From the NCBI RefSeq assembly GCF_000818395.1, contig NZ_JWJG01000028.1:1614222-1678221 (forward strand): a stretch of 64,000 nt of DNA. The letters are read 5' to 3'. Positions within the stretch are counted from its first letter, which is position 1. Each line of letters begins with the position of its first letter. Shown in pieces: positions 17,851 to 27,043 of this stretch. Position numbers and translations under genes: made by a program. The notes below the pieces were generated by a model, which ran no database searches, was not told the origin of the DNA, and worked only from the letters and a program-made list of their open reading frames with translations. The DNA comes from Noviherbaspirillum autotrophicum (GTDB lineage: Bacteria; Pseudomonadota; Gammaproteobacteria; Burkholderiales; Burkholderiaceae_D).

Positions 17851-17887
17851 AAAAACGGCCGCCCGGTAACCGGAGCGGCCGTTTTTT
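17851..17887. terminator. bidirectional terminator
   Basis: AAAAACGGCCGC (17851-17862) pairs with GCGGCCGTTTTT (17875-17886), with T-runs outward on both strands. It separates the convergent helicase and EgtB/SenA-like genes. Confidence 0.85.
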
Positions 17888-17912
17888 TACGTGCTGCCGT
17901 TTCGCATATGGG

Positions 17913-19100
17913 CTACATCGCACACGTACGAAAGCCGATGAACATGTCGTTCCGCCCCGGAAGGCAGAAATTGCGGAATTTCGGCGAGCGCAGGCGCAAC
18001 CGGGTGGCAAACGACGCGCCGCGCACCGCCTGGTGCGTCATGAAATGTGGTTCGGAATACTCGCGATACGCATCCGCGGAAAATCCTGGATAGGGTTCGA
18101 ACGGCGAGCAGGTCCATTCCCAAAGGTCGCCCCAACGCAGCGCCGGATGCGCCGCCAGCGCCGCGTATTCCCATTCGGCTTCCATCGGCAGGCGCCTGCC
18201 AGCCCAGGTGCAATACGCCTGCGCCTCGAACAGGCTGACATGGCGTATCGGCTCGTGCAGCGGTAGTGCGATCTGCCGGCCGAATCGCTGGCAGCGCCAG
18301 CGATTGCCCTCGGGTTCCCAGTCGCGCGGCGCCGACATGTCGTTGCGCATCAGCCAGTCGCGCCCGGCCGCCGTCCAGAACTGCGGATTCTGATAGCCGC
18401 CGTCGGCAATGAATTCCCCATACTGCGCATTCGATACCAAAGTCGAATCCATCGTGAAGGGCGGCACATAGACAGCGTGCTCCCATTTTTCATTGTCGAA
18501 CACAAAGCCGTTGTCGGACTTGCTGCCCAACTGGGTCGTGCCGCCAGGAAAACGGATTTCGCCTTGCGCCCAAGCCGGCATGCTGTGCTCCGCCAGCTGT
18601 TGCGGCAGACGCACGCCGAGGGTCTGCAGCATGTTGGCAAGCATTTCGCCGCGCATGTCTTCATATGCCAGCACCAGCCGATACGGGTACAGTGCCGTGG
18701 CATCGTTTTTGGCGCGGCCGAGTTTGTCGAGCACGCGATCCAGCACTTCGCGGCAATAGGTTTTCAATGCCCCCGTGCTGGGCAAATCAAGGCTCCAGCG
18801 CGCGCGGTGTGGTACCGTGTTGGCATCAAACCAGTCGTCGCCCTTGGTCAGCAGCGAGGTGCGCTGGGCCGCATGCGGCGCGCTCGATTGCGCCTCGCGC
18901 AGAACGTACCATTCGGCAAACCATGCAATATGCCCGAGCTCCCATAATGGCGGATGAACTTCGGTCAAGAGTGGCACCTTGCGCGGCACATCCAGTCCTG
19001 TGGAAGTGAAACAATCAAACAGGGTGAGCGTATATTCGCGCGCGTCCTGCAATGCACCGGCGAGCTCGTTCGGCGTTGCCGTTCGAAAGGAAAAATTCAT
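17913..19100 (-). CDS. EgtB / selenoneine synthase SenA-like protein with altered iron site
   Basis: This 395-aa protein has a DinB-like N-terminal domain (about 1-160) and a formylglycine-generating-enzyme-like C-terminal domain (about 185-395), the architecture of EgtB and SenA sulfoxide and selenoneine synthases. The first iron-ligand histidine is kept (His57 in LWELGHIAWF). In the second ligand motif, HExxHxE in the family (HHEQQHQE in the egtB at 21396-22628), this protein reads Tyr146-EDM-Arg150-GE, so both histidines are replaced. The C-terminal FRTCAM and the EWEYAA, LWEWTCSPF and VRGASF motifs are intact. No senB or senC is in the window. It may be inactive, bind metal differently, or have a new role. 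Confidence 0.75.
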   Translation of the reverse strand: MNFSFRTATPNELAGALQDAREYTLTLFDCFTSTGLDVPRKVPLLTEVHPPLWELGHIAWFAEWYVLREAQSSAPHAAQRTSLLTKGDDWFDANTVPHRARWSLDLPSTGALKTYCREVLDRVLDKLGRAKNDATALYPYRLVLAYEDMRGEMLANMLQTLGVRLPQQLAEHSMPAWAQGEIRFPGGTTQLGSKSDNGFVFDNEKWEHAVYVPPFTMDSTLVSNAQYGEFIADGGYQNPQFWTAAGRDWLMRNDMSAPRDWEPEGNRWRCQRFGRQIALPLHEPIRHVSLFEAQAYCTWAGRRLPMEAEWEYAALAAHPALRWGDLWEWTCSPFEPYPGFSADAYREYSEPHFMTHQAVRGASFATRLRLRSPKFRNFCLPGRNDMFIGFRTCAM

Positions 19101-19222
19101 TGCTGTACTGGATGAAACCAGAAAGTTTCGCTGTCTTCATTATCGACGGCACGGTGACAAATGCCAACAAGCGATACGCTGCAACGCCGCACCATTCCAG
19201 CCAACCTCAGGCGATTGCGTGC

Positions 19223-19252
19223 TTGACAACGCGTCGCCTGCTCTTCTACAGT
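19223..19252 (+). promoter_or_regulatory. strong sigma-70 promoter ahead of the leuA leader
   Basis: Consensus TTGACA (19223-19228), an 18-bp spacer and TACAGT (19247-19252) predict a start site at about 19259, roughly 350 nt upstream of leuA and exactly at the first leader ATG. Confidence 0.65.
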
Positions 19253-19258
19253 GGACAC

Positions 19259-19345
19259 ATGTCGATCGCTCGCGCACATCACTTCCTCCTTTCGCCTATC
19301 GTCCGCTGCCTGCCGGCGAGCGCGCTACTGCGCCTGGCGCGCTGA
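19259..19345 (+). CDS. candidate leucine leader peptide, 28 aa, leaderless
   Basis: The ATG coincides with the predicted transcription start. The peptide opens MSIARAHHFLLSP and ends SALLRLAR. It holds seven leucines, several clustered in the last six codons before TGA. Those codons (CTA CTG CGC CTG) lie in and around a perfect 7-bp hairpin (AGCGCGC 19319-19325 with GCGCGCT 19337-19343). A second hairpin with a T-run follows at 19377-19412. The arrangement fits transcription attenuation of leuA by leucyl-tRNA supply; the mechanism is inference. Confidence 0.5.
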   Translation: MSIARAHHFLLSPIVRCLPASALLRLAR

Positions 19346-19376
19346 TACTTTCCCCCTCCCTGTTGTCTGTTGTTGC

Positions 19377-19412
19377 CCGCATGCCGAGTTGGCGATGCGG
19401 ATGTCGATTTTT
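19377..19412 (+). terminator. candidate attenuator hairpin in the leuA leader
   Basis: CCGCATGCC (19377-19385) pairs with GGC-G-ATGCGG (19391-19400, one bulged G) around GAGTT, and a T5 run follows at 19408-19412. The 7-nt gap between stem and T-run is longer than ideal. Confidence 0.45.
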
Positions 19413-19429
19413 CCAAAGGCTATCCTTTC

Positions 19430-19546
19430 ATGCATTTCAAGCGAATGCCCGTCACGATTATCTGCGGCGACCTCGTCGTCACGATGATCTTTGCGCGTTC
19501 GCTTTCCCTGCTGCCGCTACCGATCGGTTGCCTGGCCTTGCGCTAG
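19430..19546 (+). CDS. second short ORF in the leuA leader, 38 codons
   Basis: This is an ATG-to-TAG frame preceded by AAAGG at 10 nt and ending with a Leu-rich run (SLSLLPLPIGCLALR). It starts 18 nt after the attenuator T-run and ends 66 nt before leuA. It could be a second sensing peptide or a translated spacer, or a chance ORF; no terminator follows it. Confidence 0.25.
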   Translation: MHFKRMPVTIICGDLVVTMIFARSLSLLPLPIGCLALR

Positions 19547-19612
19547 TGGTAGTCAGGCAGCCTCTTCGCCACATCTGGATTTCCCTTAACTTAAAGACAA
19601 AAAGGATTCACC

Positions 19613-21322
19613 ATGATGTTGCCCAATCCTGCAGCCAAATACCGCCCCTTTCCGCCTGTTCAGCTGAGCGACCGGACCTGGCCGGACCGTCTTATCATGC
19701 GGCCTCCGGTGTGGATGAGCACCGACCTGCGCGACGGCAATCAGGCCTTGATCGAGCCGATGGATGGCGAGCGCAAGCTGCGCTTGTTTGAAATGCTGGT
19801 AAAGGTCGGCTTGAAGGAAATCGAAGTCGCCTTTCCATCCGCGTCCCAGACCGATTTCGACTTCGTGCGCAAGCTGATTGAGGAAAATCGCATACCGGCC
19901 GACGTGACGATCGAGGTGATCACGCAATCGCGCGATGACTTGATCCGGCGCACCGTCGAATCGCTGCGCGGAGCGCGCCGCGCAATCGTGCACCTGTATA
20001 ACGCCACAGCGCCAGCCTTCCGGCGCATCGTGTTCGGCATGTCGCGCCAGCAGGTGCGCGACATTGCGGTTGCCGGCACGCGCTTGATCAGGCAATTGAC
20101 CGCCGAGCGGCCGGAAACGGAGTGGATATTCCAGTATTCGCCTGAAACCTTCAGCATGACGGAACTGGATTTTGCGAAGGAAGTGTGCGACGCGGTGTCC
20201 GACATCTGGCAGCCGACGCCGCAGCGCAAGATGATCATCAACCTGCCGACCACCGTCGAATGCAGCACACCCAACGTGTATGCGGACCAGATCGAATGGA
20301 TGCACCGCCATCTGGCGCGTCGCGACGCGATCGTCCTCTCCGTGCATCCGCATAACGACCGCGGCACGGCAGTGGCGTCGGCGGAACTGGCAGTGATGGC
20401 CGGCGCCGACCGGGTGGAAGGCTGCCTGTTCGGCAATGGCGAGCGCACCGGCAACGTCGACCTGGTGACGCTGGCGATGAATCTCTATACCCAAGGTGTG
20501 CATCCGGGGCTGGATTTTTCGGATATCGATGCAGTGCGCCAGTGTGTGGAAGACTGCAACCAGATTCCGGTGCATGCGCGCCATCCGTATGCCGGCGACC
20601 TGGTGTACACCGCGTTTTCAGGGTCGCACCAGGATGCGATCAAGAAGGGCTTTGCGCAGCAGCGGGCGAACGCGATCTGGGAGGTGCCGTATCTGCCGCT
20701 CGACCCGGCCGATGTCGGCCGCAGCTACGATGCCGTCATTCGCGTCAACAGCCAGTCCGGCAAGGGCGGCATGGCTTATCTGCTGGAGCAGGAGTATGGA
20801 GTGCAGCTGCCGCGCCGCCTGCAGATCGAGTTCAGCCGCGTCGTGCAACAGGTCGCCGATGAATCCGGCAAGGAAGTTGCCGCGCATGACATCTACCGCA
20901 TTTTCCGGCAAGTCTACCTCGATGCCGCGTCGCCCTATGCATATGGGACGCACCGAATGACGGACGATCCCGGGCAATCCGGTATGGTGCGCGTGCAGGC
21001 AGAACTTCGGCGTGCAGACAGGCCGATAATCGTCAGCGGCAGCGGCAACGGGCCGATCGACGCGTTCGTGCAGGGTATGGGTGCCGCGGGACTGGATCTC
21101 CGCCTGATGGACTACCACGAGCATGCCACCGGCAGCGGCGCGGATGCGCTGGCGGTGTGCTACGTGGAACTGCGCGTAGGCGACAATCCGACGCTCTTCG
21201 GCGTCGGCATGGACGCCAATATCGTCACGGCGTCATTCAAGGCCGTGCTCTGCGCCGTAAACCGGCAGCTTGCGTTCGACCGCACCAATGACGCAATGGC
21301 GGGCGAGACAGCAGTGGCATGA
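19613..21322 (+). CDS. leuA: 2-isopropylmalate synthase
   Basis: It condenses acetyl-CoA with 2-oxoisovalerate, the committed step of leucine synthesis. The 569-aa protein is of the longer LeuA class also found in actinobacteria. The TIM-barrel catalytic domain shows the R-D-G-N-Q motif ([11 protein letters not shown]), metal ligands in HPHNDRG and the [12 protein letters not shown] motif. An accessory linker leads to the C-terminal LeuA dimer domain, which senses leucine (about 440-560, ending in the [16 protein letters not shown] region). Leucine feedback through this domain is known for the family; the upstream attenuator would add transcriptional control. Two ATGs are in tandem at 19613. 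Confidence 0.95.
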   Translation: MMLPNPAAKYRPFPPVQLSDRTWPDRLIMRPPVWMSTDLRDGNQALIEPMDGERKLRLFEMLVKVGLKEIEVAFPSASQTDFDFVRKLIEENRIPADVTIEVITQSRDDLIRRTVESLRGARRAIVHLYNATAPAFRRIVFGMSRQQVRDIAVAGTRLIRQLTAERPETEWIFQYSPETFSMTELDFAKEVCDAVSDIWQPTPQRKMIINLPTTVECSTPNVYADQIEWMHRHLARRDAIVLSVHPHNDRGTAVASAELAVMAGADRVEGCLFGNGERTGNVDLVTLAMNLYTQGVHPGLDFSDIDAVRQCVEDCNQIPVHARHPYAGDLVYTAFSGSHQDAIKKGFAQQRANAIWEVPYLPLDPADVGRSYDAVIRVNSQSGKGGMAYLLEQEYGVQLPRRLQIEFSRVVQQVADESGKEVAAHDIYRIFRQVYLDAASPYAYGTHRMTDDPGQSGMVRVQAELRRADRPIIVSGSGNGPIDAFVQGMGAAGLDLRLMDYHEHATGSGADALAVCYVELRVGDNPTLFGVGMDANIVTASFKAVLCAVNRQLAFDRTNDAMAGETAVA

Positions 21323-21395
21323 CGCCCTCCCCTGCGCTTGCGCTGGTCCAAGCGCAGGGGGAATAGCCCTATTGTGCCTGCCCCCGGTATCGACT

Positions 21396-22628
21396 TCACC
21401 CGCTGGATTTCGCCAGGCGTAGCCCGGCAAACTGCCAGCGTGCGCTGGCCGGAAAGAAGTTGCGATAGGTAACGCGGGCATGCCCGGCTGGCGTCGCACA
21501 GGATGAGCCTCGCAGGACGTACTGGTTGGACATGAACTTGCCGTTGTATTCGCCGATCGCACCGTCCGCAGCCCGATATCCGGGATAAGGCGCGTAACTG
21601 CTCAGCGTCCACTGCCAGCAAGCCCCGAACAGCTGGGACAGTCTGGCCGCCTGCAGCGCTTCCTCGGCGGTCGGATGCAATCCCGGGGCGCCGAAATCGC
21701 GCGCGCCCGAGGCAGCATGCTCCCACTCGGCTTCGGTCGGCAGGCGCGCGCCGGCCCAGCGCGCATAGGCATCCGCCTCGAAGAACGAGATGTGCACCAG
21801 CGGCCGGTCCAGGTCGAGCGGCTGCAGTCCGTGCAACGTGAATTCGCGCCAGCCATCTTCATGACGCCGCCAATACATCGGCTGCATCAGTTCGTTGGCG
21901 CGCACCCAGTCCCATCCCTCCGACAGCCACAGCGAAGCCCTGGCATAGCCGCCGTCTTCTACGAAGGAAAGATATTCGGCGTTGGTGACGAGGCAGGACG
22001 CTAGCGCGTACGGTTCGAGGAACTGGCGGTGACGCGGCGTTTCATTGTCAAAGCAAAATGCTTCGCCGGAATGACCGATCTCCACCACGCCGCCGTCGAA
22101 TGTGCGCCAGCCGAGCGGAGCACGAGGCGATGCGGGCGTGAACCCGGCATCCGTGTAGGCCGGCCACAACGGATTCAACGACAGCAGGTGCTTGACGTCG
22201 GTCAGCATCAGTTCCTGGTGCTGCTGTTCATGGTGCAAGCCGACGTCCAGCAGCATGTCCAAGTCCGAATCACCGCCGCTCCGCTCCAGCAGGACCGCCA
22301 TACGCTCGTCGACGTTGCGCCGGTAGGCCAGCACCTCGCCTAAAGCGGGGCGGGTCAGCATGCCACGCTGCGGGCGCGGGTACTTGTCGCCGACGCCGTT
22401 GTAGTACGAATTGAACAGCATCCGGAAGGCCGGATGAAAGGGGCGGAAATCCCGTTCGAAACGTTCGAGAATGAAAGTTTCGAAAAACCAGGTGGTATGC
22501 GCCATGTGCCACTTGACCGGACTGGCGTCGGTCATCGATTGCACGCAGCAATCTTCCTCGGACAAGGGCGCGGCCAGCGCCAGCGTATGGCGGCGCACGG
22601 CATCGAAGCGGGAAGACGTCGTCATCAC
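21396..22628 (-). CDS. egtB: ergothioneine sulfoxide synthase EgtB
   Basis: This is a non-haem iron enzyme that joins hercynine to a cysteine-containing thiol with O2. The DinB-like N-terminal domain carries the 3-His iron site: His44 in KWHMAHTTW, and His133 and His137 in HHEQQHQE. The C-terminal FGE-like domain includes EWEHAA, CWQWTLSSYAPYPGY, the YNGKFMSNQYVLRGSSCATP segment and the closing FFPASARWQFAGLRLA. The length is 410 aa. It lies 6 bp after egtD on the same strand, so the two are an operon. No egtA, egtC or egtE is in the window, so thiol donor and C-S lyase must be encoded elsewhere. Confidence 0.93.
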   Translation of the reverse strand: MMTTSSRFDAVRRHTLALAAPLSEEDCCVQSMTDASPVKWHMAHTTWFFETFILERFERDFRPFHPAFRMLFNSYYNGVGDKYPRPQRGMLTRPALGEVLAYRRNVDERMAVLLERSGGDSDLDMLLDVGLHHEQQHQELMLTDVKHLLSLNPLWPAYTDAGFTPASPRAPLGWRTFDGGVVEIGHSGEAFCFDNETPRHRQFLEPYALASCLVTNAEYLSFVEDGGYARASLWLSEGWDWVRANELMQPMYWRRHEDGWREFTLHGLQPLDLDRPLVHISFFEADAYARWAGARLPTEAEWEHAASGARDFGAPGLHPTAEEALQAARLSQLFGACWQWTLSSYAPYPGYRAADGAIGEYNGKFMSNQYVLRGSSCATPAGHARVTYRNFFPASARWQFAGLRLAKSSG

Positions 22629-22634
22629 CAGCTC

Positions 22635-23687
22635 CTACTGCACCCGGGCATGACACACCATGAACCAGCCGCGCTCATCGGTCCAGGTCTGTGTCCGGCC
22701 GAAACCCGAGCGCTCCAGCAGTTGCAGGAAGCCGTGCCGGGTGTACTTGTAACTGCTCTCGGTGTGGATCCTTTCTCCCGGCAAGAAGCGACGCCTGCCT
22801 CCTCGCCAGCTCACATGCGCCTCGCGCCGCGCTTCCAGGTGCATCTCGACGCGGCCGCATGCTTCGTTGAAATAGCCACGATGGCGCCAGTCGCGCAAGT
22901 CGAAGTCCGCGCCGACCAGGCAGTTCAGGTGCCGCAACAGGTTGAGGTTGAACGCGGCAGTCACGCCGAGTGCATCGTCATAGGCCGCGTCAAGCGTTTG
23001 CCGGTCCTTGAGCAGGTCGACCCCGATCAGCAGGCCGCCGTCCGGCCCGCAAGCGTCGCGTATCCGGCGCAGCAGCGTGGCCGCCTGCTCGGGCGCGAAA
23101 TTGCCGATCGATGAGCCGGGATAAAAGAACAGGCGTCGCTCATGCTTGACCGCATCGGGCAAATCCAGCGAAGCCGAGAAATCCATGCCGATGCCGACCA
23201 TCTTGATATGCGGCACTTGCTGCCGCAGCCGAGAAACCGCGTCGCGCAGAAAATCGACGGAAATATCGACCGGCACGTACTGCAGTGGCTGCAACGCGGG
23301 AAATAGCCGCGCCGCCTTGGCGCAGTTACCCGCCCCAAGGTCGATCAGGGTCACGCCATGTCCGGCAGTGCGCGCAATGTCGGCAAGATGCCGCTCCATG
23401 ATGGCGGCTTCAGTGCGTGTCGGATAGTATTCCGGCAGCTCGCAAATCGCTTCGAACAGCTTGGACCCGAGCGCATCGTACAAGTATTTCGGAGAAACAA
23501 CAGCTTGCGCCGCCAGCAAGCCATCATTCAGTTCGGCATGCACCGCATGCGGGTCGCTGTGACCAATCTGGATAAAGTCCCGCGCCGCGTCAGTGGTCGT
23601 AGAAAGAAGCATGGAGTCTGGGATGTCGAGTTGCTCGACAGCCAGACACGCCGAGGAGCAATCGAGGGTTGGGATTTTGGTTATCAT
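22635..23687 (-). CDS. egtD: L-histidine N(alpha)-methyltransferase EgtD
   Basis: It trimethylates histidine to hercynine with SAM, the first step of ergothioneine synthesis. Family motifs are present: ELPEYYPTRTEAAIM (substrate pocket), the SAM loop IDLGAGNCAKA, FFYPGSSIGNF, DLLKDRQTLDAAYDD and HTESSYKYT near the C-terminus. The length of 350 aa is slightly long because of a roughly 25-residue N-terminal extension; an internal ATG at residue 26 is an alternative start. It is the first gene of the egtD-egtB operon and diverges from the ABC operon at 23832. Confidence 0.93.
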   Translation of the reverse strand: MITKIPTLDCSSACLAVEQLDIPDSMLLSTTTDAARDFIQIGHSDPHAVHAELNDGLLAAQAVVSPKYLYDALGSKLFEAICELPEYYPTRTEAAIMERHLADIARTAGHGVTLIDLGAGNCAKAARLFPALQPLQYVPVDISVDFLRDAVSRLRQQVPHIKMVGIGMDFSASLDLPDAVKHERRLFFYPGSSIGNFAPEQAATLLRRIRDACGPDGGLLIGVDLLKDRQTLDAAYDDALGVTAAFNLNLLRHLNCLVGADFDLRDWRHRGYFNEACGRVEMHLEARREAHVSWRGGRRRFLPGERIHTESSYKYTRHGFLQLLERSGFGRTQTWTDERGWFMVCHARVQ

Positions 23688-23831
23688 ATTGGATCAATAA
23701 ACCGGACCATTGAGGCGGCACAAGCGCGCATATGCTTATGTCGTATTTGTCTTTACCGCCTTGCAAGAACACGCCGTTTCCTTTCTTTAACTACTTGCAA
23801 TTCACCAACAGAACCGGCACCCCATTCCCCA

Positions 23832-24497
23832 ATGCTGAAACTGCATGAGCTCACCAAGTCGTACGCCGACGGCAGGCGCGTTTTGAACCGGCTGTCGTAC
23901 TCGCTCGGCGCAGGCGAATACGTGGCCATCATGGGCGAGTCGGGTGTCGGCAAATCGACGCTGCTGAACCTGATTGCCGGGCTGGATACGCCGGACAGCG
24001 GCGAGGTGGTCATCGATGGCACGGCGATCTCGTCGCTGGACGAAGACGCTGCGACCCGCTTGCGGCGAGAGAAGTTCGGTTTCATCTTCCAGGCGTTTCA
24101 CGTGCTGCCGCATCTGACCCTGCTGCAGAATGTCGCCCTGCCACTGCTGCTGAACGGTGCATCCGCCGAGCGCGCATACGACATGCTCGATGCGGTCGGC
24201 CTGCGCGGACGGGCCGGGGATTTTCCGCGCCAGCTGTCCGGCGGTGAGCTGCAGCGCGTGGCCATCGCACGCGCGCTGGTGCATCGCCCTGCCCTGATCC
24301 TGGCCGACGAGCCGACCGGCAATCTCGATCCGGATACCGCGCACGACGTGCTTGCGCTGCTGCGCAACGAGATCAGGGAAAACGGCGCATCCGCCATCAT
24401 CGTGACCCACTCGCCCGCCGCCGCCGCAACAGCCGACCGCGTGCTGACGCTGACCAAGGACGGGCTGCAGCCCGCCGCATTGCGCCCCCGGGAATGA
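23832..24497 (+). CDS. LolD/MacB-type ABC transporter ATPase
   Basis: A 221-aa ATPase with Walker [11 protein letters not shown]-loop region [18 protein letters not shown], signature LSGGELQR, Walker [13 protein letters not shown] and H-loop VTHS. The type partners FtsX-like permeases (LolCDE, MacB and related mechanotransmission systems). Homology begins at [11 protein letters not shown] (23832). The frame is open upstream to 23358 only as antisense of egtD. No clear ribosome site precedes the ATG. Its last 4 bp overlap the permease gene. Confidence 0.9.
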   Translation: MLKLHELTKSYADGRRVLNRLSYSLGAGEYVAIMGESGVGKSTLLNLIAGLDTPDSGEVVIDGTAISSLDEDAATRLRREKFGFIFQAFHVLPHLTLLQNVALPLLLNGASAERAYDMLDAVGLRGRAGDFPRQLSGGELQRVAIARALVHRPALILADEPTGNLDPDTAHDVLALLRNEIRENGASAIIVTHSPAAAATADRVLTLTKDGLQPAALRPRE

Positions 24498-27043
24498 CAG
24501 GCACCGCGCGCTCCCGCCTGCGCCTGAACCGCTGGCTGATGCTGGGCGAATGGCGCGCGCATCCGGGCCGGGCGCTGGTCGCGATGCTGGCGATTGCACT
24601 TGGCGTGGCGCTCGGGTTTGCAATTCATTTGATCAACGCCGCCGCCTTCAACGAGTTTTCCGCCGCCGCCAGAAGTCTGTCGGGGCAAGCCGACCTGCAG
24701 GTGCGTGGCGCGCAGGCTTTTTTCGACGAGTCGCTGTACGCACAGCTGGCCCAGCATGACGGTGTCGCGCTGGCCAATCCGGTGCTGGAACTCGACGCCA
24801 CCGTTCCCGGCCGGGAAGGCGCGCTCAAGCTGCTCGGCATCGATCCATTGCGCGCCGCCCGCATCGCCCCCGACCTGATCGGCGTGCCCGCGCCCAACCA
24901 GCCCTTCGATACGCTTGCCGACGACACGATCTTCCTGTCGCCGGCCGCCATGGCGTGGCTGCAGGTCAGGCAAGGCGATATCCTGCGGCTGCAATCCGGC
25001 ACCGCGATCGTCCCATTGCGGGTGGCCGGAAGCATTGCACACGCCCGGCCCGGACAACGTATTGCGGTCATGGATATCGGTGCCGCGCAATGGCGCTTCA
25101 ATCGCCTCGGCCTGCTGTCGCGCATCGACCTGAAGCTGACATCCGGCATCGAGCGCAGCCGCTTCAGGCAAGCGCTGGCCGGCGAGCTCGGCAGCTGCTG
25201 CCTGCTCAGCGAGCCGCAGGACCAGGACACCCGCACGGCCAACATGTCGCGCGCCTATCGCGTCAACCTCAATGTGCTGGCGCTGGTGGCGCTGTTTACC
25301 GGCGCCTTCCTGGTTTTCTCGACGCAGGCATTGTCGGTTATCCGGCGCCGCAGCCAGCTTGCGCTGCTGCGCGTGCTCGGCCTCACGCGACGCCAGTTGC
25401 TCGCGCAGATCCTGCTGGAAGGCGCGGCGCTGGGCGTGGCCGGCTCGCTGCTGGGGCTGGCGGCGGGGTATGCGATGGCTGCGGCGGCATTGCGCCTGTT
25501 CGGCGGCGACCTGGGCGGCGGCTACTTCCCCGGCGTGCAGCCGGCGGTGCAGTTCTCGCCGCTTGCCGCCCTGGCGTTTTTCGGGCTTGGCAACGCCGTC
25601 GCTCTGCTTGGCTGCGCCAGCCCGGCATGGGAAGCGGCGCGCGCCAGGCCGGCCGCGGCGCTCAAGACCGGCAGCGAGGATGTGGCGTTGTCGCGCCTGG
25701 CATCGCCCTGGCCGGGCCTGGTGTGCATCGCGCTGGCGCTCGGGTTGACGCAAGCGCCTGCCGTGTTCGAGCTGCCGGTATTCGGCTACCTCGCGGTCGC
25801 CCTGCTCCTGGTCGGCGGCATTGCCTTGATGCCGCGCGCGGCCGCCCTCCTGTTCTCGTGGGCTGCGGCCGCTGCCGGCAAGCGCAAGGCCGAGGTCGTG
25901 CCGATTCTGGCGCTGGCGCGGCTGTCGAATGCGCCGAACCAGGCATCGATCGCGCTGGGCGGCGTGCTGTCAAGCTTCAGCCTGATGGTGGCGATGGCGA
26001 TCATGGTCGCCAGCTTCCGCATTTCCGTCGACGACTGGCTGTCACACCTGTTGTCCGCCGACCTGTACGTGCGTTCCGCCAGCGGCGGCGCGACCGGCGC
26101 TTTACGTCCCCAGGAGCAAAGCGCGATCGCGGCTACGCAAGGCGTCGCGCGTGCGGCATTCCTGCGCTCGACCCAGCTGGCGCTGGATCCCGACCGGCCT
26201 CCGGTCGCGCTCATCGCCCGCCCCATCGATGCCGCCCGACCGGAGGCGACACTACCGATCATTGGCGCGACCCTGCCTGCGCAGCGCATTCCCCGCGATG
26301 CCATTCCCGTGTGGGCATCGGAAGCGATGCTCGATCTGTACGGCTACCGGGTCGGCATGCAAGTGCGGCTTCCGCTTGCCGGCCGCACGGTCGATGCACT
26401 CGTCGCCGGCGTATGGCGCGACTACGCGCGACAGTCGGGCGCGATTCAGATGCGCCTGGTCGATTACCGCACCCTGACCGGCGACAGCGAGGTCAACGAC
26501 GCGGCCTTGTGGCTGCAGGCAGGCTCCAGCGTGGAGCAGGTCGAAGCGGCGCTGCGGCGCCTGCCGTTCGGTGCCGCGCTGGAATTTGCCGAACCGGGCG
26601 AAATCCGCGCCATCAGCCTGAAGATTTTCGACCGCAGCTTCGCGGTGACCTACCTGCTGGAATTGGTGGCAATCGTGATCGGACTGTTCGGCGTGGCAGC
26701 CACGTTTTCGGCGCAAACCCTGGCACGCGCCAAGGAGTTCGGCATGCTGCGCCATGTCGGCGTGACCCGGCGTCAGATCCTGGCCATGCTGGCGGCCGAG
26801 GGCGGCGCGCTGACGCTGCTTGGCATCGCGGCGGGGTTCGTTCTCGGCGGCGCGATCAGCCTGATCCTAGTGTACGTGGTCAACCCGCAGTCCTTCCACT
26901 GGACCATGCAACTGCACGTGCCGTGGTCGGCGCTGGCAGCGGTGGCGTTGCTGCTGCTGGCCGCATCGGCCTTGACTGCGCTGGTGGCAGGACGATACGC
27001 GGTATCGGACGCTGCCGTGCGCGCAGTGAGGGAGGACTGGTAA
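24494..27043 (+). CDS. large FtsX-family ABC permease, 849 aa
   Basis: This is an inner-membrane permease with two FtsX domains in one chain. A first membrane helix at about residues 27-47 is followed by a periplasmic MacB-PCD-like domain (about 50-250) and a first FtsX block of three helices (about 255-380). Linker helices (about 400-460), a second periplasmic domain (about 500-700) and a last FtsX block (about 715-840) follow. It overlaps the ATPase by 4 bp and the AttH-like gene by 1 bp. Such units work by mechanotransmission rather than classic import; the substrate is not known. The related AttFGH naming is only by analogy. Confidence 0.88.
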   Translation: MTGTARSRLRLNRWLMLGEWRAHPGRALVAMLAIALGVALGFAIHLINAAAFNEFSAAARSLSGQADLQVRGAQAFFDESLYAQLAQHDGVALANPVLELDATVPGREGALKLLGIDPLRAARIAPDLIGVPAPNQPFDTLADDTIFLSPAAMAWLQVRQGDILRLQSGTAIVPLRVAGSIAHARPGQRIAVMDIGAAQWRFNRLGLLSRIDLKLTSGIERSRFRQALAGELGSCCLLSEPQDQDTRTANMSRAYRVNLNVLALVALFTGAFLVFSTQALSVIRRRSQLALLRVLGLTRRQLLAQILLEGAALGVAGSLLGLAAGYAMAAAALRLFGGDLGGGYFPGVQPAVQFSPLAALAFFGLGNAVALLGCASPAWEAARARPAAALKTGSEDVALSRLASPWPGLVCIALALGLTQAPAVFELPVFGYLAVALLLVGGIALMPRAAALLFSWAAAAAGKRKAEVVPILALARLSNAPNQASIALGGVLSSFSLMVAMAIMVASFRISVDDWLSHLLSADLYVRSASGGATGALRPQEQSAIAATQGVARAAFLRSTQLALDPDRPPVALIARPIDAARPEATLPIIGATLPAQRIPRDAIPVWASEAMLDLYGYRVGMQVRLPLAGRTVDALVAGVWRDYARQSGAIQMRLVDYRTLTGDSEVNDAALWLQAGSSVEQVEAALRRLPFGAALEFAEPGEIRAISLKIFDRSFAVTYLLELVAIVIGLFGVAATFSAQTLARAKEFGMLRHVGVTRRQILAMLAAEGGALTLLGIAAGFVLGGAISLILVYVVNPQSFHWTMQLHVPWSALAAVALLLLAASALTALVAGRYAVSDAAVRAVREDW

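Noticed and set aside
17913-22628. Complete selenoneine (sen) cluster
   Set aside because: A SenA-like gene is present, but no glycosyltransferase (senB) or selenophosphate synthetase (senC) neighbours, and its iron site is altered.
24955-27042. Open frame of nearly 700 codons overlapping the FtsX permease, joined to the AttH-like gene
   Set aside because: It is a +1-frame shadow of high-GC codons, Arg/Ala/Pro-rich with no family pattern; the real AttH-like gene starts at 27043.
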